Shown: piece after piece, positions 30,762 to 40,931 of the stretch
Numbering within the stretch: the stretch's first letter is position 1
Layout: each line of letters opens with the position of its first letter
NCBI GenBank assembly: GCA_963989245.1
Contig: OZ022346.1
Span: forward strand, 55,765,299 to 55,829,298
Reading direction: 5' to 3'
DNA from: Nansenia antarctica
Taxonomy: Eukaryota > Chordata > Actinopteri > Argentiniformes > Microstomatidae
Length of the DNA: 64,000 nt
Position numbers and translations under genes: made by a program
The notes under the pieces: model-generated
Told to the model about the DNA's origin: nothing
The model's database searches: none
What the model saw: the letters and a program-made list of their open reading frames with translations, nothing else

Positions 30762-31190
30762 TGATTGGAGGACGGGAGCAGGGGGGAGGGAGGGAAGGAA
30801 GGGAGCAGGGGGGAGGGAGGGGAGGAAGGGAGCAGGGGGGATGGAGGGGAGGAAGGGAGAAGGGGGGAGGGATGGGAGGATGGGAGAAGGGGGGAGGGAT
30901 GGGAGGAAGGGAGCAGGGGGGAGGGATGGGAGGAAGGGGGGAGGGATGGGAGGAAGGGAGCAGGGGGGAGGGAGGGGAGGAAGGGAGAAGGGGGGAGGGA
31001 TGGGAGGAAGGGAGCAGGGGGGAGGGAGGGGAGGAAGGGAGCAGGGGGGAGGGAGGGGAGGAAGGGAGCAGGGGGGAGGGAGGGGAGGAAGGGAGCAGGG
31101 GGGATGGAGGGGAGGAAGGGAGCAGGGGGGAGGGAGGGGAGGAAGGGAGCAGGGGGGAGGGAGGGGAGGAAGGGAGAAGGGGGGAGGGAT
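30762..31190. repeat. G-rich 27-bp minisatellite, about 16 copies
   Basis: Units of GGAAGGGAGCAGGGGGGAGG type recur with a 27-base period and small variants. The plus strand has many runs of three or more G, suitable for quadruplexes. Long frames on both strands are artefacts because 27 is divisible by three. Confidence 0.9.
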
Positions 31191-32080
31191 GGTACTCACC
31201 GACGGGTACTTTGCTCTCCCGTCATGTCCACGCCCCTTTTTGGGTGATAGAAGGGGAGAAGTTTGACTGGCGGTCAATGGACATTTCTGGTCTTTGCTAC
31301 TTTAATCCGATAAAATAAGAAAACCGTAGTGCTTTTTAGATATTAGGAGCCCAAATCCGATGGCCAGTTAGGCAAACTATTATATAGTGTCGTTGCCGAT
31401 CAATGATCGACGTCGTTATATAGAGAAAATTAATGAAATAGGGGTTGATTCATCAGAGCAGTCATACGTCCTCTCCCTGTCATCAGGGATTTGTCGATCT
31501 TTGATTTGATTTGCCGTGTAAATCCCCAGATGAGAGTGTTACATTAGTTTTCTTAAGATAGGATAATGAATAAATCTGTTCAATTGGCATTTGCCTACTG
31601 TTAATCAGTGCCTACTGTTAATCAGTAGCCTGTATATGAAGATGTTATAGCTAGCTAGCTACGATTTATCATGAAAATAATGAACAGCAAGCTAGATCCA
31701 AAACTAGGGCCGGTGGAGGAGGGCAAGTGTCACATTGGACAGACTACCAAAACAGAAAAATAAAGTATCTTAACGATAGCAAAAGTGATGGATGTCAGAC
31801 ATAGCCTACATTACCTGGAGATTCAATAAGGTACTTTTATATGACAGGATATGGGTTAGGGTTATGACACCTGTAGCGAGATAGATAGATAGATAGAGCC
31901 AAAAGTAAAAAGTCGCTGAGAGACGCAACCAGGGTCTGGGCTGGTAATTGTATGATGCGCCAAACAATCCGATGAGATGAAAAGTACGTTTTAGAGCATT
32001 TATTGAATAGAACAATCAAACTTGGCGACATACAAAAATAATCCATAAGCGATCAAAACCAGAAAAATAACAAACAATGC
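31191..32080. other. Intergenic or intronic, no firm gene
   Basis: A minus-strand piece at about 31195-31240 ends in a GTGAGT donor-like site after SPKKGRGHDGRAKYPS, but I do not recognise the peptide. A short GATA repeat lies near 31880. Nothing else is supported. Confidence 0.35.
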
Positions 32081-32082
32081 GT

Positions 32083-32500
32083 ATAGAATATAGAATAGAA
32101 TAGACTTTAGTCCTTGTACAATGAAATTGTAGTGGTTCTTCTGAAGGTGCAAAAACAGAAAAACATATTCACATATTCACAAACATATACACATAACATA
32201 TCACAAATATTACACACTAGACAAATTCAAAAGCGAAAATGCTATAAAACAAGCTAAGAGACAATGAGGTCCGTGGTGTCAAGTGCAAATAAAGACAACA
32301 ATATTAAGAAAATAAAAACAACTATAAAAGCAAGCTAAAAGACATGAGGTCAGTGTCTCATCTGGTTCATCAGTGGTTCATCCGTCCTGTTCTTCCTGCA
32401 TTACCAGGATCCAGCAGCGTCGTTGCTGTCGCGCAAACAAACAAATGTTTTACTTGCCCCGGGCAATCGGGCAACCGTTAATGTCGAACCCTGCCGGGTA
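32083..32500 (-). mobile_element. LINE 3' end fragment with ATTCTATTCTA tail
   Basis: The minus strand ends in ATTCTATTCTATTCTATA, preceded by AATTTCATTGTACAAGGACT, a layout typical of CR1/Rex1-like LINE 3' ends. No coding part is readable. Confidence 0.5.
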
Positions 32501-32685
32501 ATACAGAAGTAGTCTTTAGGCCTATGAAAAGACATTAGACACTGGTGATAAAGGTGGAATCATTGTCAACTAGTTGTGTGTTTGGCCAAAAAAAACGACA
32601 TGGTTGTGTGAAGTCAAAAGTCAAAGCTTGTCTTTATAAGTTTGATTATTTCAAACATAACAGTTTTTTTGTTTTTTTGTTCCAG

Positions 32686-34280
32686 CATCGTTCTATGCAG
32701 CCAAAAGACTACCCCGTGCTGACCCCCGAAAATGACACACGCATGAAGAAAAAACTGGACAAGATGATGAAAGAGCTTCATCCAGTGCCGTCGCCACCTT
32801 TTTGTAAGACACCTCTGTTCATCTGAAGAATACTATAGTTGGCGTCTAAAAGAGCTTTGTGCTTGAAGGTGGTTTCATTTGAACATGTTCTGTGTTCACA
32901 GCTACAGATGTGTCCACTTTCATCATTGATCACGAGAATGGAATAGTCTACAGCCCTCTGCTGAAATGGTCTGACACCATGGCACAGCGACTGAAAGAGA
33001 TGAGAGAGAGAAGGGAGAACCTCTCTCCCACAGGTATATCTTATATATATCACCAATTGCTTGACCCGAGGGTTACAATTGAACCTGATATTTACAGTTA
33101 TGATAATGTATAACAAGTGCAATGACACACACTCCAAACATTCTGCTGCCACCAATATGAGCAAGATCTTTTACATTTTAGCAGACACTTTTATACAAAG
33201 CAACTTACAATTAGAGATTTCAGAGACAGTCTCCCTGGAGTAACTTAGGGTAAGTGCCTTACTCAAGGGCACACTAGTGGTGGTGTTCCCAGGTGGGATT
33301 TGAACTCATGACCCTCTGATCACCAGTCCAACTCACTATCCACTAGACCACCACTACCCCCAAAATGTGTTTCTGCCCCAGTTTCGAACATGATAACCAC
33401 TACGCTATGGAAACGCTATAGAATTGTATGTGCTTCAGCTGAGAAATCTGTTTGCTTGCTTTGACTCTAATCAATGCATTCTCTCAGCTTCAGAGATGGC
33501 AGAGTCCAGATTATCACCTGAACTCGAGCCTTCTCTTGGGAATACACCATCACACATCTCCCAGCTGGGTAAGGACTTGGGAATCCTTTGTTGATTCTCT
33601 GCTTTGGATTGTTCTTGGTCTAATCTGTAATACTTACCTAATGGGAGATGAGTTTGATGATTGATTAAAATGACTGGTTAGAATTAACCTATATTACTTC
33701 ACTTATTCTCATATTTTGTCCATGCAGATACGGATTCTGATGACCCTGTTGGTGCTCAGCCTTGCTCAAAGAAGAAAGATGGAAAGAAGCAACAAGAAAA
33801 CACTAGTGACAACTGTCCTGGAAAATCCCTGCACAAGAACGACCAGTGGTTGTCACCTTGCAGTGATGTGTCGAGACCAAAATCATTAGATCCAATTCCT
33901 TTCCCTGCTTTATCAGCTGAAGACGAAGGCATAAAACAAGACAAAAAGAGAAACTGGTCTTTCTGGATGGATGACGAGGATGTTTTTTTTCTACAGCATT
34001 CTGTACTTAGTGCTGACCCTCCACAGAGAGCTCTCATTTCAGTTTATGTTCAGTGTCCTGTCATCGTCCTGCTTATTGTTTTGTAAATACCTGTACAAAG
34101 TTGCCAGCTATATTTCTACCTATTTATAAAGTTCCACACCTTGGGCATGCACCTCAACATTGTTGTCCTCTTCCCCTCTGACACCACCGTAACAGTGTCT
34201 CCCTGACTAACGCATTTTCTAGTTTATGCAATATACTGGCCATCAGGGCACACACAATAAAGTATTTTCACACTGACTGC
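32686..34280 (+). CDS. Unrecognised four-exon gene end, predicted tail-anchored protein
   Basis: Four exons join in one frame: 32686-32803, 32902-33033, 33488-33568 and 33728-34086, each with AG acceptor and GT donor, and with phase 1 at every junction. The peptide begins at or before HRSMQPKDYPVLTPENDTRM. It has a Lys-rich helix, a conserved-looking block HENGIVYSPLLKWSDTMAQR with a charged helix after it, a Ser/Pro-rich linker, and a C-terminal hydrophobic segment ISVYVQCPVIVLLIVL directly before TAA. That tail suggests a membrane anchor with the bulk of the protein in the cytosol. An AATAAA at 34256 gives a plausible 3' end. The ATG at 32695 could be the start, or more exons may lie upstream. 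The family is not known to me; coherent splicing argues it is a real gene. Confidence 0.7.
33170..33356 (-). repeat. tRNA-derived SINE in an intron
   Basis: The minus strand starts GGTAGTGGTGGTCTAGTGGA, has the B-box GTTCAAATCCCACC and ends AAAAGTGTCTGCTAAAATG. It matches the body of the SINE at 251-440. It lies between the second and third exons of the four-exon gene. Confidence 0.85.
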
Positions 34281-34283
34281 ACT

Positions 34284-35195
34284 TCATGACGCTGGTTGCA
34301 GGCTGAAGACGAGGCTGCACTGGACTACGAACTCCCTGCAGCCATCTGGGCGTCCGTCGTACCTCTCTGGGGGTGGCAGACGAGGCTCTCGAAGTGCAGG
34401 GATGGGAAGGGTAGGAGCTGGTAGAGGAGGTGGTGCTGCCGATGCGTTGGCTGCGTCGTGGAAGTCCACCAGGCGTTGGACAGCAGCGGACATCTGGCGA
34501 ACGGACTCCGTCAACTCCTGTAGGACCCGGTCGTGCTGAGTGAGCTTGGCCCCTTGAGTGGCCAGCACGGAGCGGATCTGAGCTACCTCCACTGGATCCA
34601 TGATGGTCAGTTGTTCTGTTACGTTTTGGTAAAGAGTTCTAGATGTAGAATGGTGTTGGACCCGTGTGCGGTTCAGCTCAGATGAATGGAGGTCGAGACA
34701 GTAATAAAATACGGTTTCTCTTTACTGAGATCTGCAATGAGTATTCACAACAGGACAAGGATAATCAAAAGTAAAGTGGAGCAAGCAAGGCTCTGAGTAA
34801 CGAGTAAACTAAATAATCACGAGAACAAAACGACTTGCGAGTTGAGAAAACAAAAGGCGAGCAATCAAGGCTCGACAAACTAGTCACAAGATTCACGCAA
34901 ACACGAACAAATCAAAACACTAAATATAGTCACAATACCTGGAAGCATAAAGTCCTCCAGGACCGAACGGACAGAGTCAAGGATAGTGCACAATATATTC
35001 CATAGGAGAAACAGGGTTCTCATGATGCTAACAAGTACGAACAACTGACAAGGGAACAGGGAAATGGGACACACCTAAATACACATACAAACACTCACAG
35101 GTGACAATGATAATGCAATTAGTCCAGGGCTGGAGTAATGCACTTTGACCAGCAGGAGGCATCGGAGAGGTATCCTCGCTGACCCCCCTCGTAAC
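34284..35195 (-). mobile_element. Sushi-ichi-like Ty3/gypsy: 5' LTR and start of gag
   Basis: On the minus strand an LTR-like unit starts TGTTACGAGGGGGG at 35195 and ends ACGTAACA at about 34618, roughly 578 bases. It is followed by a short leader and an ATG at 34601. The 105-codon frame MDPVEVAQIRSVLATQGAKL continues through EPRLPPPERYDGRPDGCREF and QCSLVFSLQP, the N-terminal Gag of the sushi-ichi group from which mammalian RTL/PEG10 genes derive. Homology stops at 34284, next to the 3' end of the four-exon gene. It is a 5' fragment. Confidence 0.75.
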
Positions 35196-35196
35196 A

Positions 35197-35350
35197 ATAC
35201 GGTACATGTGGGAAAACTAGGGTTAGGATTAGGGGTAGGGTTAGGGTTAGGGTTAGGGTTAAGGTTACGGTTAGGGTTAGGGTTAGACATGCCAGCATGT
35301 ACCAAGTCACCCTAGCACCTAACCCTAACCCTAGTTTTCCCACATGTACC
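35197..35350. mobile_element. Hairpin MITE containing telomere-like TTAGGG repeats
   Basis: Inverted ends TACGGTACATGTGGGAAAAC (about 35199-35218) and its complement near 35334-35353 bound a unit with about ten GGTTAG-type hexamers (35219-35286) and CTAACCCTAACCCTAG at about 35318-35333. The hexamers are degenerate at the left edge. Confidence 0.75.
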
Positions 35351-35367
35351 GTATTCCCACATGTACC

Positions 35368-35505
35368 TGTTACGTCTGTGTTTACGACAGTTTGGGCTTT
35401 ACGACATGTGCCGTATTACGTTTTGTGTTACACTCGTGTTTGATTAAATGGAGTTGCCAGCTCCGACTACAAGCTCTGAGTTCGACTCCGTTATTGAACA
35501 TAACA
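35368..35505 (+). repeat. 5' LTR of the Ty3/gypsy element
   Basis: 138 bases, TG...CA, matching the 3' copy. Confidence 0.95.
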
Positions 35506-35518
35506 TTGGCGACGAGCG

Positions 35519-38500
35519 ATGGCTGATTGTTCTCTACCAACACCCCCTCCTTTCCTAGCAGTCCCGGCAGAACCACCGATTCCGTGGGGCCGCTGGATTT
35601 CCTCTTTCGAAACATACATCCTAGCTGCCGGCTTGGAGGATGTATCAGACAAGAGGAAATATGCGCTGTTGCGGCACTGCCTGGGAACGGAGGGTCAGCG
35701 CGTGTTTGAAACTTTTGGCCCTGCGGCGAGATACACAGACGCTGTGGAACTATTGAAGCAACACTTCGCCCCTCCACAAAGCGCTCTTCTCCGCCGCGTC
35801 ATATTCAGACGAAGACACCAACGAACAGGTGAGACAGTGACACAGTATGTGGCTGATCTGCGGGGTTTGGCGAGCGTATGCAAGTTCGGGACATTACAGA
35901 ACGAAATGATAAGAGACCAACTCATCTTACACACGAACTGTGACAAGATTAGGGAAAAACTGTTACTGGAAAATGATGAACTTACATTATCAGCAGCTCT
36001 GAACATGGCGGTCCAGGTTGAAACAGCTTTAGAATGTGCAGTTAGTTTTTCAGCCTCTCCCAGCTCACCGGCAGAGGGCGCGCACAGCCTACAGGTGCCC
36101 CTCCTCCACGTGAGTGCAACCAGCGGCGGGGAGAGCATTTTACTGGCCTCTCGGTCACGCGACCAGCCACACCAGCCGTGTGGGAATTGCGGCTCTTCTG
36201 CACACAATTCAAGAGCTCAGACATGCCCAGCCCGTGGTAAAACCTGCTCCAACTGCGGGAGACTAAACCACTTTCACAAGGTCTGCAGGTCTGCCCCAGC
36301 TAGAGCTTCCCAGTCACCTACCACAGTCATCCATAATGTCAGCTCAGGACGAGCGCCATTCAAAACATGCTCGTTGATGGTTTGTGATGTCACTCTGCCG
36401 CTCCTCCTAGACACTGGAGCCACAGTGTCCCTTGTGAACTTGACGACCTATACACAGTTCTTCTCCCATGTGCCCCTGGGGTTGCCCTCCACCACCCTGC
36501 GTGGCTATGCCAACTCTAAGATTGACATTGTGGGCTCTTTTCAGCTGCCTGTGAAGTACGGGGAGAGGACACTGCCGGCTTTCAGGTTCAACGTTGCACG
36601 CCACGGGACCAACTTGTTAGGCCTCGACCTGTTCAACGCCCTCGGTTTCACCCTGCTAGACACAGCTGGCTCAGAGATTCACACCGTTTCCATCCCCTGG
36701 CAGCAACAGTGGCCTGCGCTGTTCAGCGGTGTAGGCTGCCTCGACACTTTTGCCCACCAGCCTCTGTTAGATCCTACAGTGATGCCTGTTATACAGCCCC
36801 TCCGCCGCTCCCCCCTGGCTCTCCGCGATGACATCTCCTCTCAACTACAGAGCATGCTCGATAGCGACATCATTGAGCAGGTGAATGCATCGCCTTGGAT
36901 CTCCAACCTGGTGGTGGCGAAGAAGAAGTCTGGGGGGCTGCGCATCTGCGTGGATCTGAGAGCGGTAAACAAGGCCATCATCCCTGACAAATACCCCTTG
37001 CCAACGATAGAGGAGCTCACCGCCCAGTTCTACGGGTCCAGCGTGTTCTCTAAACTGGACCTCCGTCAGGGTTACCTCCAAGTGCCACTACACCCCGAGA
37101 GCCGCAACCTCACAGCGTTCATCACTCACAGAGGGGTTTTCCGCTACAAACGCATGGCTTTCGGTTTAAGCTCCGCCCCCAGCTGCTTCCAAAAGATCAT
37201 GGCCTCCATCTTCGCTGGGATCCCAGGTGTGGCCATCTATCTTGATGACATCGTGGTTCACGGGGCCACCGTCGAGAGCCACGACGAGCGTCTCCACAGT
37301 GTGTTCAGTGCATTGGCCAAGCATCACCTCACACTCAATGGTGAGAAGTGTGTATTCGCCGCCCCAGCCATTGACTTTGTGGGGTTCCGCCTCTCAGCTG
37401 ATGGCACGTACCCGCTGCACTCGAACACCGAGGCCATCCATCATGTCCCGGAGCCCACCACAGCCGCTCAGGTGGCCTCCTTTCTAGGCATGACGGCGTA
37501 CTACCTCCGTTTCCTGCCACAGTACTCGGCCACAACCACACCGCTGCGGAAGCTGTTGAAGCATGACGAGCCCTGGCTCTGGACGTCTGCCTGCTCAGAC
37601 GCCGTACGCCTCCTGAAGGCCCAACTCACCTCGCCACCGGTCCTGGCGCATTTCGACCTGGCCAGCCCCACTCTTGTCACGTGCGACGCCTCTGCCACAG
37701 CCATTGGTGCGGTGATGTCCCAGCTGCAAGGGGGGGTGGAGAGACCGATCGCCTTCGCCTCCCGTGCTCTCAGCCCCACGGAACAGAAGTACTCGGTGGG
37801 GGAGCGGGAGGCCCTAGCATGCCTCTGGGCATGTGAGCGCTGGCACATGTACCTCTATGGACGGCTATTCACACTGAGGACAGACCACCAGGCCCTCATC
37901 ACCCTCCTGGCCACGTCTGGCACCGGTCACAAGCCACTCCGCCTCCACCGCTGGGCCGACCGCCTGCAACAGTACAACTATCGGCTACAGTTCACGCCAG
38001 GACGAGACAACGTGGTAGCCGACTTGCTATCACGCGCAATCCCCAGCCCACCCACAGCCCCAACCTTGACCCCCGGACTGGACCAGGCTGAGCATGACCT
38101 CGTCCAGCTCCTCCACACACCCCTTCAGGAGACGGTGTCGCTGAAGGAGCTCCGGGATGCCTCAGCCGATGACCCCACCCTCTCTACACTCTCAACCTAC
38201 ATCACGCAGGGGTGGCCGGTAAGAGTACCTGACGAGCTACTCACTTACTCCAGGATCAGGGAGGAGTTGTCGGTTTGGAATGACACCTGTGTCGCTCGCG
38301 GGTTCTGCACTGTGGTCCCAGGTGTCCTTCGGGCGCGTATCCTTGCTATGGCGCACGAGGGTCACCTGGGCATAGTCAGGCTCAAACAGCGCTGTCGTGA
38401 GGTTGTGTGGTGGCCAGGCATCGACAGGGAACTCGAAACCCTGGTCAAGGATTGCACTGCCTGTCTCCTTAGTGGTAAGACCAGGGCTCCAGCTCCACCC

Positions 38501-39499
38501 CCGCCCATGCAGCCGTTGGACTGGCCATCTCAACCCTGGGAGCACCTGCAACTGGATATCTGCGGCGAGCTGCATGGGGTACCACATCACCAGCGTTTTC
38601 TCGTTGTGACCTACGACCTCCACTCTAAGTGGCCAGAGGTGACACCTGTGGGCTCGGTCACAGCAAAGGTGCTGATCGACATTCTCGACGCTCTGTTCGC
38701 ACGTTGGGGCCTGCCCAAGAGGATCACTACTGACAACGGTCCTCAAATGGTTTCCCATGAACTGTCCTCCTATCTAGTGGGTAAAGGGATCCACCACATC
38801 CGCACAGCGTTCTACCACCCTGCTGCGAACGGGGGGGTGGAACGGCTGAACCAAACACTGAAGAATGGCATCAGGGCCCACCTGGCACAAGGGTGCACGC
38901 TCACCACCAGCCTCCTCCAGACGCTGTTGCATTATCGGGCCACGCGACACGCCACTACAGGAGTCTCCCCAGCCTCCCTCATGCTGGGGCGGGAGCTCCA
39001 GCTGCCTCTCGATAGGCTCCGCCCTATACTAGCTCAGCCCCCGGTCCATCCAGTTCAAGCCACAGTCACCAAACACCAGCGCTTGATGAAGGATCGTTTC
39101 GACAGGGCCAGACGTGCTAGGCCACCTGTCATCGCTGTGTCGGACTGGGTCAGGATCCGACGACCTCATCGGGACAACAAACTCCAGTCGTTTTGGTCTG
39201 ACCCTGTCCAGGTCAGCAAACAGCTTGGCCCGGCCTCGTTTAGGCTCGCCGACGGCACTCGCTGGCATGCTACCCGCCTGCGTAAGGTGCAGCCTCCCCC
39301 TGGCCCAGCGCTGAGTGTGGCCTCTTCCACAGTCTTGCCAGCCGCACGGTTGGATGAAGCAGCAACCCCGGCCTACCAGGCTCAGCCCCAAGGCGTGGAG
39401 CCGCCACCAGTGGCTGTGGCTGCACCAGAGCCACGTCTGGTTCGAGCACGCAACAGGCCCGAGCACTTGCGTGATTACATGACTGAGTATCACACCTAG
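35519..39499 (+). CDS. Gag-Pol polyprotein of the Ty3/gypsy element
   Basis: One uninterrupted 1326-codon frame starts 13 bases after the 5' LTR. In order: a retrotransposon Gag capsid region (about 20-170); a CCHC zinc knuckle with Cys243, Cys246, His251 and Cys256; an aspartic protease with LLLDTGATVSLV (Asp298); and a reverse transcriptase with YLDD at 574-577. RNase H follows (CDASATAIGAV, Asp723), then an integrase with an HHCC-type zinc region. The integrase D-D-E triad is Asp1013, Asp1072 and Glu1108, with 35 residues between the last two. The C-terminal part is basic with no clear chromodomain. Gag and Pol are in one frame, with no stop or shift between them. Every catalytic motif I can check is present, so it may be competent for retrotransposition; expression is unknown. 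Confidence 0.95.
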   Translation: MADCSLPTPPPFLAVPAEPPIPWGRWISSFETYILAAGLEDVSDKRKYALLRHCLGTEGQRVFETFGPAARYTDAVELLKQHFAPPQSALLRRVIFRRRHQRTGETVTQYVADLRGLASVCKFGTLQNEMIRDQLILHTNCDKIREKLLLENDELTLSAALNMAVQVETALECAVSFSASPSSPAEGAHSLQVPLLHVSATSGGESILLASRSRDQPHQPCGNCGSSAHNSRAQTCPARGKTCSNCGRLNHFHKVCRSAPARASQSPTTVIHNVSSGRAPFKTCSLMVCDVTLPLLLDTGATVSLVNLTTYTQFFSHVPLGLPSTTLRGYANSKIDIVGSFQLPVKYGERTLPAFRFNVARHGTNLLGLDLFNALGFTLLDTAGSEIHTVSIPWQQQWPALFSGVGCLDTFAHQPLLDPTVMPVIQPLRRSPLALRDDISSQLQSMLDSDIIEQVNASPWISNLVVAKKKSGGLRICVDLRAVNKAIIPDKYPLPTIEELTAQFYGSSVFSKLDLRQGYLQVPLHPESRNLTAFITHRGVFRYKRMAFGLSSAPSCFQKIMASIFAGIPGVAIYLDDIVVHGATVESHDERLHSVFSALAKHHLTLNGEKCVFAAPAIDFVGFRLSADGTYPLHSNTEAIHHVPEPTTAAQVASFLGMTAYYLRFLPQYSATTTPLRKLLKHDEPWLWTSACSDAVRLLKAQLTSPPVLAHFDLASPTLVTCDASATAIGAVMSQLQGGVERPIAFASRALSPTEQKYSVGEREALACLWACERWHMYLYGRLFTLRTDHQALITLLATSGTGHKPLRLHRWADRLQQYNYRLQFTPGRDNVVADLLSRAIPSPPTAPTLTPGLDQAEHDLVQLLHTPLQETVSLKELRDASADDPTLSTLSTYITQGWPVRVPDELLTYSRIREELSVWNDTCVARGFCTVVPGVLRARILAMAHEGHLGIVRLKQRCREVVWWPGIDRELETLVKDCTACLLSGKTRAPAPPPPMQPLDWPSQPWEHLQLDICGELHGVPHHQRFLVVTYDLHSKWPEVTPVGSVTAKVLIDILDALFARWGLPKRITTDNGPQMVSHELSSYLVGKGIHHIRTAFYHPAANGGVERLNQTLKNGIRAHLAQGCTLTTSLLQTLLHYRATRHATTGVSPASLMLGRELQLPLDRLRPILAQPPVHPVQATVTKHQRLMKDRFDRARRARPPVIAVSDWVRIRRPHRDNKLQSFWSDPVQVSKQLGPASFRLADGTRWHATRLRKVQPPPGPALSVASSTVLPAARLDEAATPAYQAQPQGVEPPPVAVAAPEPRLVRARNRPEHLRDYMTEYHT

Positions 39500-39521
39500 G
39501 TTGTGTGAGGGGGGGGGGAAA

Positions 39522-39659
39522 TGTTACGTCTGTGTTTACGACAGTTTGGGCTTTACGACATGTGCCGTATTACGTTTTGTGTTACACTCGTGTTTGATTA
39601 AATGGAGTTGCCAGCTCCGACTACAAGCTCTGAGTTCGACTCCGTTATTGAACATAACA
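39522..39659 (+). repeat. 3' LTR of the Ty3/gypsy element
   Basis: 138 bases, reads identical to the 5' LTR; preceded by the polypurine tract at about 39508-39521. Confidence 0.95.
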
Positions 39660-39664
39660 GTACC

Positions 39665-40089
39665 GTAACATACATACTGTATTTTCTGTAGATTTACATA
39701 CTGTTCATATGAAACACACAAATCTATGAATGCCCAATACTCTACAGTGATATATTCTGAGAACAGATACTGTAAGGTTTCTAAAAATGTGCTTTGGCAG
39801 TTGTGAAAAAAAAGAACATTCTCACACACTGAACATTGTGTTTTCAGTTGTTTTGTTGTAGTCTGTAATGATGCGTATAGTGTTTCCATTTTTTGCAGGC
39901 TTTGAGCAGCTGTTTTGGTGTGAAAGTTTGAGTTTTGAAGAGAGAAGGTGTGGTTTTGATTATGTAGCTTTAGAAAAGTGTGTTGTGTTTAGAGTTTTGG
40001 GAAAATGGAGGAAAGTTTTGTGAAATGTGTTTTAGCAATTGAGAAAAACTGTAAATTAAATTGCCTTAAATTGCCATAGGCAGCGTCTT
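39665..40089. other. AT-rich non-coding sequence
   Basis: It looks like repeat-derived DNA with ATACTGTA words and long T-rich stretches. No gene is supported. Confidence 0.45.
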
Positions 40090-40520
40090 GCGCAGTGAGG
40101 ATTTGTGTATTGATGTGAGGATGGAATCCTATTGATCATCAGATAGTGCCTGTCCCAAATCATGCTCCCAAGCCGCTTTAATGCTGTCCAGAGGTGGACA
40201 TGTCAACATGGAATTGTTCCCACACAATGTGGACTGTGCACCTCTGGGTAGCGGGCCAAAAGAGAGAAATGTGTCATGATTAGCGTCAGGTTCTTCAGGA
40301 AAACACAGTAAAATAGAGCGCATAGTGTCTGACCTGTAAGTATTGAAACAAAGTCGTATTTCTCAGACAACTGGTCGAAATATAAAACAGTTATCTTTAA
40401 ACGGGTCTTTAAGCCATCTGATGCCTTTCCTGAGCCAGTCTTGAAAGACTGAGTCGTGTCGGGAATCGCTAACCCAATCTCTAAGGAGTTTGATATACGC
40501 TCATGGTCAGAAAGTCTCTT
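40090..40520 (-). pseudogene. L1-like ORF2 fragment
   Basis: The minus-strand peptides PPLDSIKAAWEHDLGQALSD and NKRLSDHERISNSLEIGLAI fall in the region after the RT domain of fish L1 ORF2, where AWE-DLG words are common. The frames are broken. No other part of the element is next to it. Confidence 0.45.
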
Positions 40521-40607
40521 GTTAAAAAAAATGTACATTTAAAATGTTCAGTATGACACTCACAAGTCCAATAAATTAACCCTATACAATGTTTCCTTGC
40601 CTTACAG

Positions 40608-40869
40608 GTCTGACACAAAAGAACATGAGCAACAACAAAGGTGGGCTCTTTATTATTCATTTGGCACAACTCTATATTATTGGGTATTGTGTGTGGATTG
40701 ATAGAAAATTATTAGATTCTTATAATAATCCACTCTATGCTGTATGTATCTGCCCTACCCAGTGCAGTTCATTTAATTGTAATTGGTGTAAGATTACTGA
40801 TTGAAGACATTGTTTTTAACACAGGATCGAGATGGAATCACATTACAAATCCAAGATCAAAGACATAAG
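40608..40869 (+). other. Two possible short exons (coiled-coil type)
   Basis: Pieces 40608-40640 and 40825-40869 are each bounded by AG and GT and share one open frame, reading SDTKEHEQQQR then IEMESHYKSKIKDIR. They are 33 and 45 bases long, multiples of three. The peptide looks like a coiled coil. No parent gene is recognised, and chance is possible for such short pieces. Confidence 0.25.
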
Positions 40870-40931
40870 GTACATTTCATTAACTGTGTGTATGTAGTGC
40901 CTCTACATACCAAAATCACAAGGAGTATGTC

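Larger units (their letters stand above)
35368..39659 (+). mobile_element. Complete Ty3/gypsy LTR retrotransposon with identical LTRs
   Basis: The 138-bp LTRs at 35368-35505 and 39522-39659 read identical by eye and have TGTTACG...ATAACA ends. The 5-bp word GTACC flanks the element (35363-35367 and 39660-39664). A primer-site-like TTGGCGACGAG follows the 5' LTR and a purine tract GAGGGGGGGGGGAAA precedes the 3' LTR. The single gag-pol frame is intact. All features point to a recent insertion. Confidence 0.95.

Noticed and set aside
31195..31240. A further upstream pla2g6 exon on the minus strand
   Set aside because: It ends in a good GTGAGT site, but its peptide does not match the expected iPLA2 segment.
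30741..31318. Several open frames of 140-185 codons on both strands
   Set aside because: They lie in a 27-bp G-rich array whose period is a multiple of three, so all frames stay open; the products are only Gly/Arg/Glu or Pro/Leu repeats.
35219..35286. A chromosome end
   Set aside because: The hexamers are few, degenerate, inside an inverted-repeat unit and followed by 28 kb of other sequence.
35695..39493. Long minus-strand frames under the gypsy gag-pol
   Set aside because: Shadow frames in GC-rich coding sequence; no recognisable domains.
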